64,000 bases of DNA from Ochotona curzoniae. Taxonomy: Eukaryota > Chordata > Mammalia > Lagomorpha > Ochotonidae. A model generated the notes under the pieces. It had not been told where the DNA came from. It saw nothing but the letters and a program-made list of their open reading frames with translations, and ran no database searches. The position numbers and the translations under genes are program-made. How positions within the stretch are numbered: position 1 is the stretch's first letter; every line of letters begins with the position of its first letter. The DNA lies in the NCBI RefSeq assembly GCF_017591425.1, contig NW_024464918.1, forward strand, positions 13,886,001-13,950,000, given 5' to 3'. Positions 37,321 to 46,740 of the stretch are shown piece by piece.

Positions 37321-37386
37321 GAAGTAATTCTCAAAAGGGCTGCGGACCTGGTGGAAGCGCTGTATGGGATGCCGCACAACAACCAG
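37321..37386 (+). CDS. EBF1: EBF1 exon 12: duplicated HLH helix
   Basis: This 66-bp exon encodes exactly 22 residues, EVILKRAADLVEALYGMPHN then NQ (about residues 376-397). It is phase 0 at both ends, so it could be removed without breaking the frame. The acceptor is ctgttgacag and the donor CAG|gtgagt is a strong consensus site. The peptide is a close repeat of the start of exon 13 ([20 protein letters not shown]), so helix 2 of the HLH dimerisation motif is present twice. The duplicated helix is established as a feature of vertebrate COE proteins; invertebrate relatives have one copy. The exon lies 920 bp from exon 13, as expected for a local tandem exon duplication. Translation and splice sites are read directly from the sequence. 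Confidence 0.97.
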
Positions 37387-38306
37387 GTGAGTGCCTGTGG
37401 CTTCTAACTGTGCTAGATCTCTGCATTCAGTTGAAGACCTCAGATCCCTTGTTGTATGAAAATGCATAATCATCCTAACAAACCACACACATGAGTAATT
37501 TAGACATAGCTCCTGAGGTGGGTGCTCAAGCAAGCCTCTCTGTTTTGTAGGTCTTGTCTTGCCTTACTGAATCATTCTCCTTACCAGAAGTTTCTCCGTG
37601 TAAAGCAAATTGGTAATGGGACTGTACTTGATAACTGGTGATTTATTGCTCTCGGGTTTTCAAGCAAATGTAGCAGGAGAATAAAAAGGTTTTAAGTTCT
37701 TTTCCTGAGAAAGATAATGAGGCCTGAAGAGTACTGTTAGCTCTGCTTTGTAGAGCCACTTCATGCATGGGATCCCAGTTGTGTTGAAAACTTCGAGTCT
37801 GACTAATCGCTCCCTCCATTTCACTTTTGTTGTGTCACCTGAGTTGGTACCCAAGGGACATAAAATATTACTAATGCTCAGAGACCCATGTAGTCATCCC
37901 CAGCCTGCGCTGAACCTTGGCAGGAGGGAAAACTGGAGTTTCTCTGTTTCTCACCCTCCTGCCCCTGACGTTCCTGAGTGTTTCTGGGGGCAGTGGGAAA
38001 GCCCCCTGGCTCTGATGTTCTGACTGCCGTGGACTGTTCAGGTCTGACCTAGGAGAATTATGAATGTCAGCTGTGTCCTTAAATAGGTGAGTGCCTTTAA
38101 GTGAAGTCTTTGCTTTCTGCACCTCAGTTTCCCCCTGGGTCATATGGCCATGGTGATGATGAGATTAACCATATGGGCTTTTAGACAGGGTCACAGGAGT
38201 TCCTGCAACGAGCCACTGAGACCCTGAGCATGGTGGTCAGCATAGAATAAGTATTCCAAAATGATATTAGTAGGAAGCTGAAGCGGTGCTTCCTTTGTCT
38301 TTTCAG
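37387..38306. other. EBF1: Intron 12 (920 bp)
   Basis: Separates the two helix-repeat exons. Contains a diverged MIR (+) at about 38090-38265 ('gcacctcagtttccccctgg') and otherwise unique sequence. Confidence 0.75.
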
Positions 38307-38484
38307 GAGATTATTCTGAAGAGAGCGGCTGACATCGCAGAGGCTCTGTACAGCGTGCCCCGCAATCACAACCAGCTCCCAGCTCTCACTAACACCTCAG
38401 TCCATGCAGGGATGATGGGCGTGAATTCCTTCAGTGGACAACTGGCTGTGAATGTCTCCGAGGCATCACAAGGCACCAATCAAG
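38307..38484 (+). CDS. EBF1: EBF1 exon 13: second HLH helix and start of activation region
   Basis: This 178-bp exon encodes 59 residues plus the first base of a Gly codon (about residues 398-457). It opens with [20 protein letters not shown], the second copy of HLH helix 2, and continues through [24 protein letters not shown] and [10 protein letters not shown] into the Ser/Thr/Asn-rich C-terminal region. The acceptor is tgtcttttcag and the donor AAG|gtcagg, again with C at +3. Two positions, Thr at about 425 (…PALTNTS…) and Gly at about 453 (…ASQGTNQ…), are Ala in the human protein as I remember it. They may be lineage-specific substitutions. The frame is intact. Confidence 0.97.
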
Positions 38485-39091
38485 GTCAGGGCTTGCTCTT
38501 TTTCCCTCGCCTTTTCCCACCCCCACTGCCATTTGTCATCAATGTTGTTTTCTTTGAAAAATCATTTTCTTCTCCAAGGGGAGATTCCTGGCCTGTGTAT
38601 GCCAGAGTAGTTTTGGTTCTAACGCTCCTTCTGGTATAGAGGGCTGGGGAGCATGTATACATTTAGCTCTTTCCACATTTGACTTTTCACGATGAACCGT
38701 GAATGACAGATCACAAAGAGGATTAGAATTAAAGTTCTGAGGCCCCATGGCATATCCTTCTTGCCCGGGGAATAGGAACCTGTGAACTCCAGGGTGCATC
38801 TCTTAGATTGGGATTTATTTCTGCTCCAAAATGATAATTTATAGACCCTGCATTGCCACTTCTCACAGCCCTGCTAAGTATTTATGATCTGCTAAGAAAT
38901 GTGTCTTTTGCTCACTTCCCATTTTAATCATAAAGCAAGCACCACCAACCCACACATATGAGTCACCCGAGCCCTTCCCTCTGGGTTGCAGCGAGCCGGC
39001 AAGAAGCAGAGACCTCCCTCACCCAACCCTTCCAGGACGGCTACCATCTCAACACCATCCTCACTCTGGCTTTGCCCCTGTCCTTCCTCAG
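38485..39091. other. EBF1: Intron 13 (607 bp)
   Basis: Short unique intron. The open frame from 38986 into exon 14 is fortuitous: no in-phase acceptor supports it. Confidence 0.75.
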
Positions 39092-39271
39092 GTTTCACCC
39101 GCAACTCAAGCAGTGTGTCACCCCATGGCTACGTGCCGAGCACCACCCCACAACAGACCAACTACAACTCAGTCACCACAAGCATGAATGGCTACGGCTC
39201 AGCTGCCATGTCCAATCTGGGCGGCTCCCCGACTTTCCTCAATGGCTCAGCTGCCAACTCACCCTATGCCA
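39092..39271 (+). CDS. EBF1: EBF1 exon 14: Ser/Thr/Asn-rich activation region
   Basis: This 180-bp exon completes the Gly codon begun in exon 13, encodes 59 residues (about 458-516: [15 protein letters not shown]… to …[11 protein letters not shown]) and ends with one base of the next Ile codon. It is low in charge and rich in Ser, Thr, Asn, Gly, Pro and Tyr, with repeated NYNS, NGYGS and NGSAANS patterns. In EBF1 this C-terminal part is the transactivation domain and has been reported as prion-like and able to phase-separate. The acceptor is gtccttcctcag and the donor CCA|gtaagt. It is only 607 bp downstream of exon 13. An upstream AG with a pyrimidine tract at 38991 also exists, but using it would shift the frame. 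Confidence 0.97.
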
Positions 39272-40479
39272 GTAAGTAGAGACATGTGTCCTGTCTGGTA
39301 TCACTAGAACCCCCATCTTTCGTGATGCTGCTAATGGCATCCTCATCTCCCATCCCACAAAGTCTCTCTGGCAGTCAGAACTTTGCTGTAGCAGCTAGAG
39401 GAGAACATTCCAAGAGCCCCAACTAGAAGGCCTATATGCCTGCTTCAATCTACTGGGGCCTGAGGGCAAAGGGCAAGTTCATTTCTCCATCCAAGAATCA
39501 GTTATTTTCCCCCCTCTGGCAAATAGAGAAAAAGAAATTAGCACCTATCTTAACTGGCGCTGTGAGCCCAACCTCAGAGCATGCACACAGTGAGCTCGTC
39601 CTGAGGTCCAGCTTGTGAGAGCTGCAGCCCCAAGTCTACGAAACAATCCACAGTCCTGGTGAGAACAGTGATGGGGCAGTGTAGCCACATGACCGAAAAC
39701 CCCAACTCTCCTCTTTTACCAACACAACTCCTTATTTTGCTTATGTTTTGGGGGTACTTAAAAATACAATCAAAAAATACTTTATTTCCCCCCCAAAAGT
39801 ACACACATACACAAGAAGCTTTATATTTTTTGGTGCCTTGTATTCCTTCTAGGTTAAGCAATTTTTTAAAGTACAGTATTTAGTTTACATCTAAATGGCC
39901 TCAGCCAACTGGTGTCTTTAAATTCATATATAAAATGTCATGAACCATTTTCTTCATGACCTTCCAATCTCCCCCTGGGGATTTTTTTCTGTAGAGAAGC
40001 AAGTCAATCTTAGACATTGTAGGTGCTTCATCTATTTGTAAGATGTAGCCACACTTTTAGATATTTGTAGGATGAGCTTGTTATATGAAAGAGTAATTGA
40101 AAGATTTTTTTAAAGAATATTGGCTAAACACTCTAAAAATTATGCTCTCTCATAGCAGAAGTGTGGAATGTGCTACTCTTTTCAGAGAAATGATTTTTAA
40201 AAGTACAGTTAGGGTCTTTTTTTGTTTTTTGTTTTTTGCTTTGGGTTTATACACTAAATATTTTAAATCTATTTCTGTGGAATCAGCACTTTGTAGAACA
40301 TTTAAATTCCACCAAGTAATGTCCAGATCTGATGTCTGTCTGATATGCAGCGTCAGTTGTACTTTAGATTTTGATTTATTGAAAGATTACCTCTCATGGA
40401 TTTATCATTTCCGTGGTCTCCATCTATTCAATCAGAATATGTTTCAATCATGACCTGAAAATTAAAAGGTGGCATTCTT

Positions 40480-41130
40480 AATTAAATCAATAAACTAATT
40501 GCTATATGGTAGCAATTCAATTTAGGGGCTTGGGTTTTTCTCCTCAAGCCTGTACAGACACCCAGTGATGTGAGCCTGAGATTGCATCTGTCAGACTGTG
40601 AACATTTAATTTCCATTAATTGATTTCCTCAGTGCTCACAAATATAGTATTAAATTCTCAAATAGGCTCTCAGATGGGACGGTTTTATCTGCATAAATGC
40701 AAATAAAACAATAAACACAAAGCCCAGTTGATTTGAGTTTTTGCCTCTATAATATTTAATTATTCATAAACCATTCATGTTGAAAAATTTCGATGGAATG
40801 AAAAAATAACATCAGCCCTTCCACTGGTGAACATACTCTGGTGTGGTGGCTGATAACTAATAATGTTGTAACGAATGGAGCTGCTGGACTGTATTTCACC
40901 CCTCTCTGCTAGCCACCCTCCCCACCTCTAAATACACATAATGATCGCATTTGCCAACGAGATTAATTGCCTTCCTCAGCGAACCAGCAGGATTTCAAGT
41001 CTACGAATATTTAAAAATCAAACCTCCAGTGCAGGAGTTTTGCAATTTAAATGGCTGTTATTATTGAGCGTATTTTCACATTTACAAATCCTAAGAGATG
41101 TATAAAAATGCTGGCTTCATTAAAAGAAAA
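40480..41130. promoter_or_regulatory. Candidate enhancer / conserved non-coding block in intron 14
   Basis: AT-rich unique sequence dense in homeodomain cores (ttccattaattgatttcc near 40611, gagattaattgcc near 40959, tttaattattcataaacc near 40755) with a perfect octamer ATGCAAAT (40697-40704), the OCT1/OCT2 site of B-cell promoters. No transposon similarity over 650 bp. The texture is that of deeply conserved developmental enhancers, but this is inference. Confidence 0.35.
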
Positions 41131-41394
41131 AGTACAGTTTAGGAAATGTTTGTGAAAACTCAGAGGACGGCAGCCCTATGTTCTGCTCCATAAAGCATCC
41201 GGCGCATGGGGATTCTGTCCTGCCTTGGGTGTGCCTGAGAGGGACCATTCCTGCCTCCAACCCACTGGAGTCCCACTTGCCCAACCTTTCAGAGCCTCGT
41301 TAGAGCATGTGTAAGGCCACCCGGACCGCTCTGTGCATTCCGGCAGACTCAGGGAAGAGCGATTCTCAAGATCTGTTTCCTTCACAGAGTGGTG

Positions 41395-41525
41395 CAGAGG
41401 AAGCGGCGCTGGAGTTGGGTTTGATTTGTGGCTTCACAGCATTAGCTCTGCCCTTGGGGAAGTCACATAACTACCTTTTGAGTTTCAGCTTGATTGACCT
41501 AACTGTAAAACATGCATAATTGGCC
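41395..41525 (+). mobile_element. MIR SINE
   Basis: 'ttgggtttgatttgtggctt', 'agctctgcccttggggaagt', 'cacataactaccttttgagt' and 'ctaactgtaaaacatgcata' are a clear MIR. Confidence 0.75.
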
Positions 41526-42720
41526 CGACTTCAAGCTGCTTTGCCAAAGACAAGATGAGGAAGACAGGAGAAGGTTCTTAGGAATCGTAAAGCCAAATGA
41601 AATGTTTATGAAGTGATGGGGGAAAATAATGAAATAGAAGGTAATACCTAATGGGACAAAGTTCATACTTTGCTGTAGAATATAGAAAGTGAATGAATGA
41701 AAGCACTATGCTTGACTTGGTGTGTACAGAAGTGTCCTGGGAAGTAACCAAGAGATGATTAGCCATGAGCAAAAGCCAATGGCAGGGCTGAGAGGACTTG
41801 GTGGGTAGAGAAGATGTGTCTACCAAACTCTCATATCTCCAAGCAACTAGGTCCTTTCCTCTCTGAATTGCCACATTCTCTCTCATTGATTATTTGCAGC
41901 CTTTCCACTGCCATACTGGAGGTATTTACAAAATGACTGCTTTTTAATTTATACTTATATCCATGGAGCTTTTTATAAAAGAATTTGGAACTTGAAATTC
42001 TAGTTTTGCATTTCCCACAGATGCTGCATGTGGTAGCCTGCTTATCCATCTGACATCCTACCATGTGCATATGGTAGAGCATTGAGGTACAGTTGTATCA
42101 ACAACATTGACCTCATGGAGAGGAACTACACACGTTATCAGCTCTCAGTGCCGTATGTTGGAATCCTGCTTTTTCCCCATACTTCTGATCCCATCAGTGT
42201 CCTTGCCTTCTCCTGGACCTCCTGCCCCTCGTATTCTTTACCCTTTGTGAGAACTGGACTGTCTCCTCTGAATGATTGCACAGAATTGGTCATGCTCATT
42301 TAGGTCACTGTTTTGTGCTGCTCTATTCCTGGGAAGTCAGTGCTTCAGTTCCCTGGCCTAGAGAACTCTGAGGATGGCATTCTGATGCATAAAATACTCA
42401 GTGACCTGAGTAATTATGGTGGTATGACCCTCTAAGAGTAGTTGCTGCTTGGGACTCCGATCCTAGCATACTGCTGGCACACAGTTGGCTCAGATATGCA
42501 CCCCAAGATGACCAACACTTAAAGTTAACACATGACAAGTACCAGGTCATGGATGCAGGCGGGATCCTGAGATAATCAATCAAGCAGGGTGACTGGGCAG
42601 TGGCGAGGCCTGAGCCCCAGGATGGCCTAGCTAGCTGACCAGGCAGTGGCTGGGCCTGAACCTTCTCATCACAGGACGCTATGAGAGGCACTGACTTCTC
42701 CTTCCCATTGCTCCTTTCAG

Positions 42721-42915
42721 TTGTGCCATCCAGTCCCACCATGGCCTCCTCCACAAGCCTCCCCTCCAACTGCAGCAGCTCCTCGGGCATCTTTTCCTTC
42801 TCACCAGCCAACATGGTGTCAGCCGTGAAGCAGAAGAGTGCTTTTGCACCTGTCGTCAGACCCCAGACTTCCCCGCCTCCCACCTGCACCAGCACCAATG
42901 GGAACAGCCTGCAAG
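42721..42915 (+). CDS. EBF1: EBF1 exon 15: C-terminal activation region
   Basis: This 195-bp exon completes the split Ile codon, encodes 64 residues (about 518-581) and ends with the first base of an Ala codon. The peptide runs [20 protein letters not shown], then [20 protein letters not shown], then [14 protein letters not shown]… to NGNSLQ. It is Ser/Thr/Pro-rich with one conserved basic-hydrophobic stretch ([16 protein letters not shown]). The acceptor is ttgctcctttcag, with a good pyrimidine tract, and the donor is AAG|gtaagc. The ATG within it, inside TMASST, is internal and not a start. The next intron carries a large pyrimidine microsatellite beginning about 410 bp downstream of the donor. 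Confidence 0.97.
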
Positions 42916-43325
42916 GTAAGCCCCAGACCCAGATGGCTGTGCCCTGGACACACCTTCTCTGAGCCTGAAGCAGCTGAGTGGATACATCTTGAGCCTACCT
43001 GCTTGTCTTTGCCCACTCGTCTTATGGTCCCTTTGTTTTCTCTCCCTTCAACCCTGGCTTATGGTACTCCTCACCCCTCCAATGCTGGAGTGGTTCAAGG
43101 ACTCCTTCCAACTCTAGCAATTCTCCTAGGGCCCACGACTTGGCTTGGAAATATTGTGGAAATATTGTTTCCACTTATAACCATCATTTTTCTTTTGTCC
43201 TCTTACTCCCTATTGTGGCTACTTTCAGACCAGTCTTGTGGACTCTAGCAAGTTTCCCAGTGTAGGGCCTTTTCCCAGAAGTGTTCTTCTCCTAAAGTAA
43301 GTCACACAACCTTCCCCTATATATT

Positions 43326-43344
43326 CTACTCTACTCTACTCTAC

Positions 43345-43346
<2 letters not shown>
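43326..43346. repeat. (CTACT)n pentanucleotide run, about 4 units
   Basis: ctactctactctactctact at the left edge of the large tetranucleotide array; it passes directly into it. Confidence 0.9.
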
Positions 43347-43414
<68 letters not shown>

Positions 43415-43867
43415 TTCCTTCCTTCCTTCCTTCCTTCCTTCCTTCCTTCCTTCCTTCCTTCCTTCCTTCCTTCCTTCCTTCCTTCCTTCCTTCCTTCCTT
43501 CCTTCCTTCCTTCCTTCCTTCCTTCCTTCCTTCCTTCCTTCCTTCCTTCCTTCCTTCCTTCCTTCCTTCCTTCCTTCCTTCCTTCCTTCCTTCCTTCCTT
43601 CCTTCCTTCCTTCCTTCCTTCCTTCCTTCCTTCCTTCCTTCCTTCCTTCCTTCCTTCCTTCCTTCCTTCCTTCCTTCCTTCCTTCCTTCCTTCCTTCCTT
43701 CCTTCCTTCCTTCCTTCCTTCCTTCCTTCCTTCCTTCCTTCCTTCCTTCCTTCCTTCCTTCCTTCCTTCCTTCCTTCCTTCCTTCCTTCCTTCCTTCCTT
43801 CCTTCCTTCCTTCCTTCCTTCCTTCCTTCCTTCCTTCCTTCCTTCCTTCCTTCCTTCCTTCCTTCCT

Positions 43868-43919
<52 letters not shown>

Positions 43920-43921
43920 TC
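43347..43921. repeat. Compound (TTTC)n-(TTCC)n-(TTTC)n microsatellite
   Basis: About 575 bp of uninterrupted pyrimidine on the EBF1 sense strand: roughly 16 TTTC units (43347-43410), about 114 perfect TTCC units (43411-43867), then about 13 TTTC units (43868-43920). The two ~205-residue minus-strand frames of Lys/Glu/Arg/Gly repeats are translations of this repeat, not genes. Mirror symmetry and strand asymmetry permit triplex (H-DNA) formation. The perfection implies recent expansion; exact length may be limited by assembly. Confidence 0.97.
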
Positions 43922-45226
43922 CTCACCTGACACCCCGTCCCCCTCAAATCGCACTTACCTCATGCTTCTGCCTCCTGTTGCACCCAGACATACCACAAGG
44001 ACAATTTAACCGCTAACCTGGCTACACACTCCGACAATCCATCCTGTTACAAAGAGCAAAGAAATCTGCCCGAGGAACACACCTTTCAAGCATCTTACTC
44101 ATGACAGGGAATACTTACCCTCCACAAAGAGGAACCAATTCATGCAAGCAAGCCTGCCTCTTCTTCGGCTAAAAGTGATGATGTTTGGTCACCTTTTAGG
44201 TCACTTGCAGCTGACAAATCAGGAATGTAAGCAATCATTGCTCTTAATAGGTGGAGATCTTGGTAACCTGTATGGAAAAAGAAAATACAGCATCTTGAGC
44301 TACCAGACTGAATTCTTTTCACTGTTGGGAACAGGATGTGCTGGGATTTGTAGTAAGGAGCTGAAGAATGGGGACTCGGGAAGCAGGGCTGATCTGTAAG
44401 ATGGTCAGCAGTGGTATTCCTGTCCATGGGACATTGGTGGTTGGTTCTTTGGTGAGGCCTAATGCCTTTTCATGCCACATGCTTCTAGCAGGTGGGGGGG
44501 AAGGGTGAGATAGGGCAGAAAGTAGAGGCTGGACCCAGCTTACAGATCCTGTTTGGTTGGAAAAGGAACTTGAGCCTCTGTGTGTTTGTTGGGTTGAGGG
44601 ATTTGTGTTTAATGATGAAACCCAGTGTGTGTGTTTGTGCTCTAGGGCAAATGTAGGAGACGGTCACCTCTGAGCAGGAGCTGAGTCTCTGTCACTGTCC
44701 CATTTTCTCACACTTAACCACACAACATGGAGAGCTTGTGGTCTGAGTCCGGGACTTGTGGAAGAACAAGTGTAAGGTGATTTTCCAGGGACCCCCATCT
44801 CCTCCTCTCACCATTCAGCATCATTGAAAGATGTAGTGTTGTGTTCCGAACGTTCCTACTTCTGAGCAGGTGATGATGGCAGTGGAGGTATGGCTAGAAA
44901 AATGAAAAACTGAAGTGAGACCATATTCCTTGAACCTGTCCACTTCACAGCCAGCTCTCACTCCCTGCAACCATACACACACTGCCCACCGAGAGCCACA
45001 CCTTCTCCCCCTAGCACACAATCTCCCACAGGGATAATACCATTTTTCTGCTGTGATTCTTGCTTAGGCCTTTGAGGCACTACTGAGAAAAAGTGACGGT
45101 CTGACAGTGGGCTTCTAGAATAACTTCACCTTTAGGTCTTTAAATTCCACTGCTACCATTCCAAAGGGCTATGTGTGCATTGTAGAATAGAGGTAAGGAT
45201 CCCTGAATGCATTTCATTTTCAAAAA

Positions 45227-45470
45227 CTGTTTTATCTGAGAGAGAGAGGGAATTTGATTCTATGCACAGGGTCAATTCCTAAGTGCCTACAATGACTGAG
45301 TGCTGGGCCAAGCTGAGGCCAGGAGTTGATACTTGACATTCCCTGTGTATAGGAGGGAGCTAAGTGCTTGAGTCATCCCCTGCTGCCTCCCAAGCAGGAA
45401 GCTGCAATCAGAAGAGCCAGGGCTTGAACTCAAGCACTGCAACATGGGAAGCAGGCATTCCTGGCATCTT
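45227..45470 (-). mobile_element. Older CSINE2-like element, part 1 (split by a younger CSINE)
   Basis: Complement reads as an old lagomorph SINE: 'cctgctgcctcccaagcagg', 'gccagggcttgaactcaagc' (B box region) and 'gagagagagggaatttga' (3' tail). Its 5' end (A box) lies beyond the inserted copy, at 45771. Confidence 0.7.
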
Positions 45471-45770
45471 TTTTCAATAATGAAAAAAAGACAGGTTTAC
45501 AGAGAGAAGGCAAGAAAGATGGTCCATCCACTGGTTCACTCCCTAAGTTACTGCAATGGCTGGAGCTGAGCTGATCCAAAGCCAGGAGCTTCTTCTGGGT
45601 CGCCCATATGGGTGCAGGGTTCCAAACCTTTGGCAATCTTCTACTGCTTTCCCAAGCTACCGGCTGGATGGGAAGTGGAGCAGCCAGCAAATGAACTGGT
45701 GCCCATATGGGATCCCAGCATGTGCAAGGCGAGGACTTTAGCCACTAGGCTAGTGCGCCAGACCCTTGTG
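45471..45770 (-). mobile_element. CSINE, nested inside an older SINE
   Basis: Minus-strand copy with intact body. The target-site duplication ctggcatctt (45461-45470) / ttggcatctt (45771-45780) falls inside the A-box region of the host SINE. Frames of 61 and 86 residues are shadows. Confidence 0.92.
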
Positions 45771-45810
45771 TTGGCATCTTAACTACTGCCCCAAGCACCC
45801 ACTCTTCCCT
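45771..45810 (-). mobile_element. Older CSINE2-like element, part 2
   Basis: 'ggcatcttaactactgcccc' then 'aagcaccc' is the complement of the 5' end of the host SINE (…gggcagtagttaagatgcc…), completing the element begun at 45227. Confidence 0.68.
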
Positions 45811-46214
45811 TCTTTTCAGTGCTCTAGTAGCACCTCCTATATTCGGATCCACAACATTCTTGATTGTGATCATTAACACGGGGCTAGTGATGGAGGAGTT
45901 GGTTAAGCAAATCGACCATGTAAACTAGATTAGAGGTGACACATTTATGCTGTTTAAAGGCCTATTTACCTCCAACTGCCACTTGCTAATTGTCCGTCAT
46001 TCTACTTTTTGAAAGCTTATTCCTTAAAAACCTCTTCCCTAGCATCTTTCACTTAGCCTCCCCTGGTTACTGTGTGTGTATTTCTTCCCAAACAAGGAAA
46101 CATTACAATCTCGTATGGAGATTGTAAGGATGCTCACACCACTAATGGAGAAGGCACTGTTCCCTCCCTGGCTGCTGCATGATCTCAGCTATTCCTCTCA
46201 GCCACCCTTTTGAT

Positions 46215-46325
46215 GTCGACTATTGATTATCCCCATTTTACAGACATGGACATTGAGACATAGAGAGAAGATGGCTTGTCCCGAGTTGCACAGCTAGCAA
46301 ACAGGGAAGCCTGGACCTTACAATC
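46215..46325 (-). mobile_element. MIR SINE
   Basis: 'attatccccattttacagac', 'gacattgagacatagagaga', 'ccgagttgcacagctagcaa' are a clear minus-strand MIR. Confidence 0.78.
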
Positions 46326-46403
46326 TTTCCCTGCAATCGGAAGACACATACCTGAGTAAGGCAGAGCTGTCTGGAAGAAGCCGGGCATAAGAGTTGGGGA
46401 GTT

Positions 46404-46740
46404 GGGCCCGGTGCGGTGGCACAGTGGTTAAGGTCCTCACCTTGCACGCCCGGGATCCCAGATGGGCGCCAGTTCTATCCCGGCAGCCCCACTTCCCTTC
46501 CAGCTCCCTGCCTGTGGCCTGGGAAAGCGGTCGAGGACGGCCCAAGGCGTTGGGACCCTGCACCCGCGTGGGAGACCCGGAAGAGGCTCCTGGCTTCGGA
46601 CTGGCATAGCATCGGCCGTTGCGCTCACTTGGGGAGTGAATCATTGCACGGAAGATCTTCCTCTCTGTCTCTCCTCTCTGTATATCCGCCTTTCCAATAA
46701 AAAAATAATAAAAATAAATCTTTTAAAAAAATAAAAAAAA
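46404..46740 (+). mobile_element. Young CSINE, full length
   Basis: Plus-strand copy from gggcccggtgcggtggcaca, with A box (ggcacagtggttaaggtcct), B box (cagttctatcccggca), tail word tatatccgcctttccaataa and an A-rich end. Target-site duplication aagagttggggagtt (46389-46403) / aagagttggggagtg (46741-46755), 14 of 15. Frames of 63-108 residues on both strands are shadows. Confidence 0.97.

Larger units (their letters stand above)
39272..42720. other. EBF1: Intron 14 (3449 bp)
   Basis: Mostly unique. Holds the candidate regulatory block at 40480-41130 and a MIR (+) at 41395-41525. No SINE of the CSINE family. A TCCCCCTGGGGA palindrome (39970-39981) contains the CCCNNGGG core recognised by EBF proteins. 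Confidence 0.7.

Noticed and set aside
38986..39279. Upstream extension of exon 14 using the AG at 38991 (97-residue frame in phase with the exon)
   Set aside because: Using that acceptor adds 100 nt, which is not a multiple of three, and would shift the EBF1 frame; the acceptor at 39091 joins exon 13 in phase.
41449..41463. CCCTTGGGGA motif as an EBF site in intron 14
   Set aside because: It falls exactly on the MIR word 'gaccttgggcaagtcac', so the resemblance is explained by the SINE core.
42398..42898. 166-residue minus-strand frame overlapping exon 15
   Set aside because: It is the antisense shadow of the EBF1 exon 15 coding sequence and the flanking intron.
43331..43954. Two overlapping ~205-residue frames of Lys/Glu/Arg/Gly repeats on the minus strand
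   Set aside because: They are translations of the (TTCC)n/(TTTC)n microsatellite, open in all frames because the repeat has no stop codon.
46318..46734. Several 60-108 residue frames on both strands with Pro/Arg/Trp-rich sequence
   Set aside because: All lie within the full-length CSINE at 46404-46740; the same peptides recur at 4161, 8219, 16491 and 18191.
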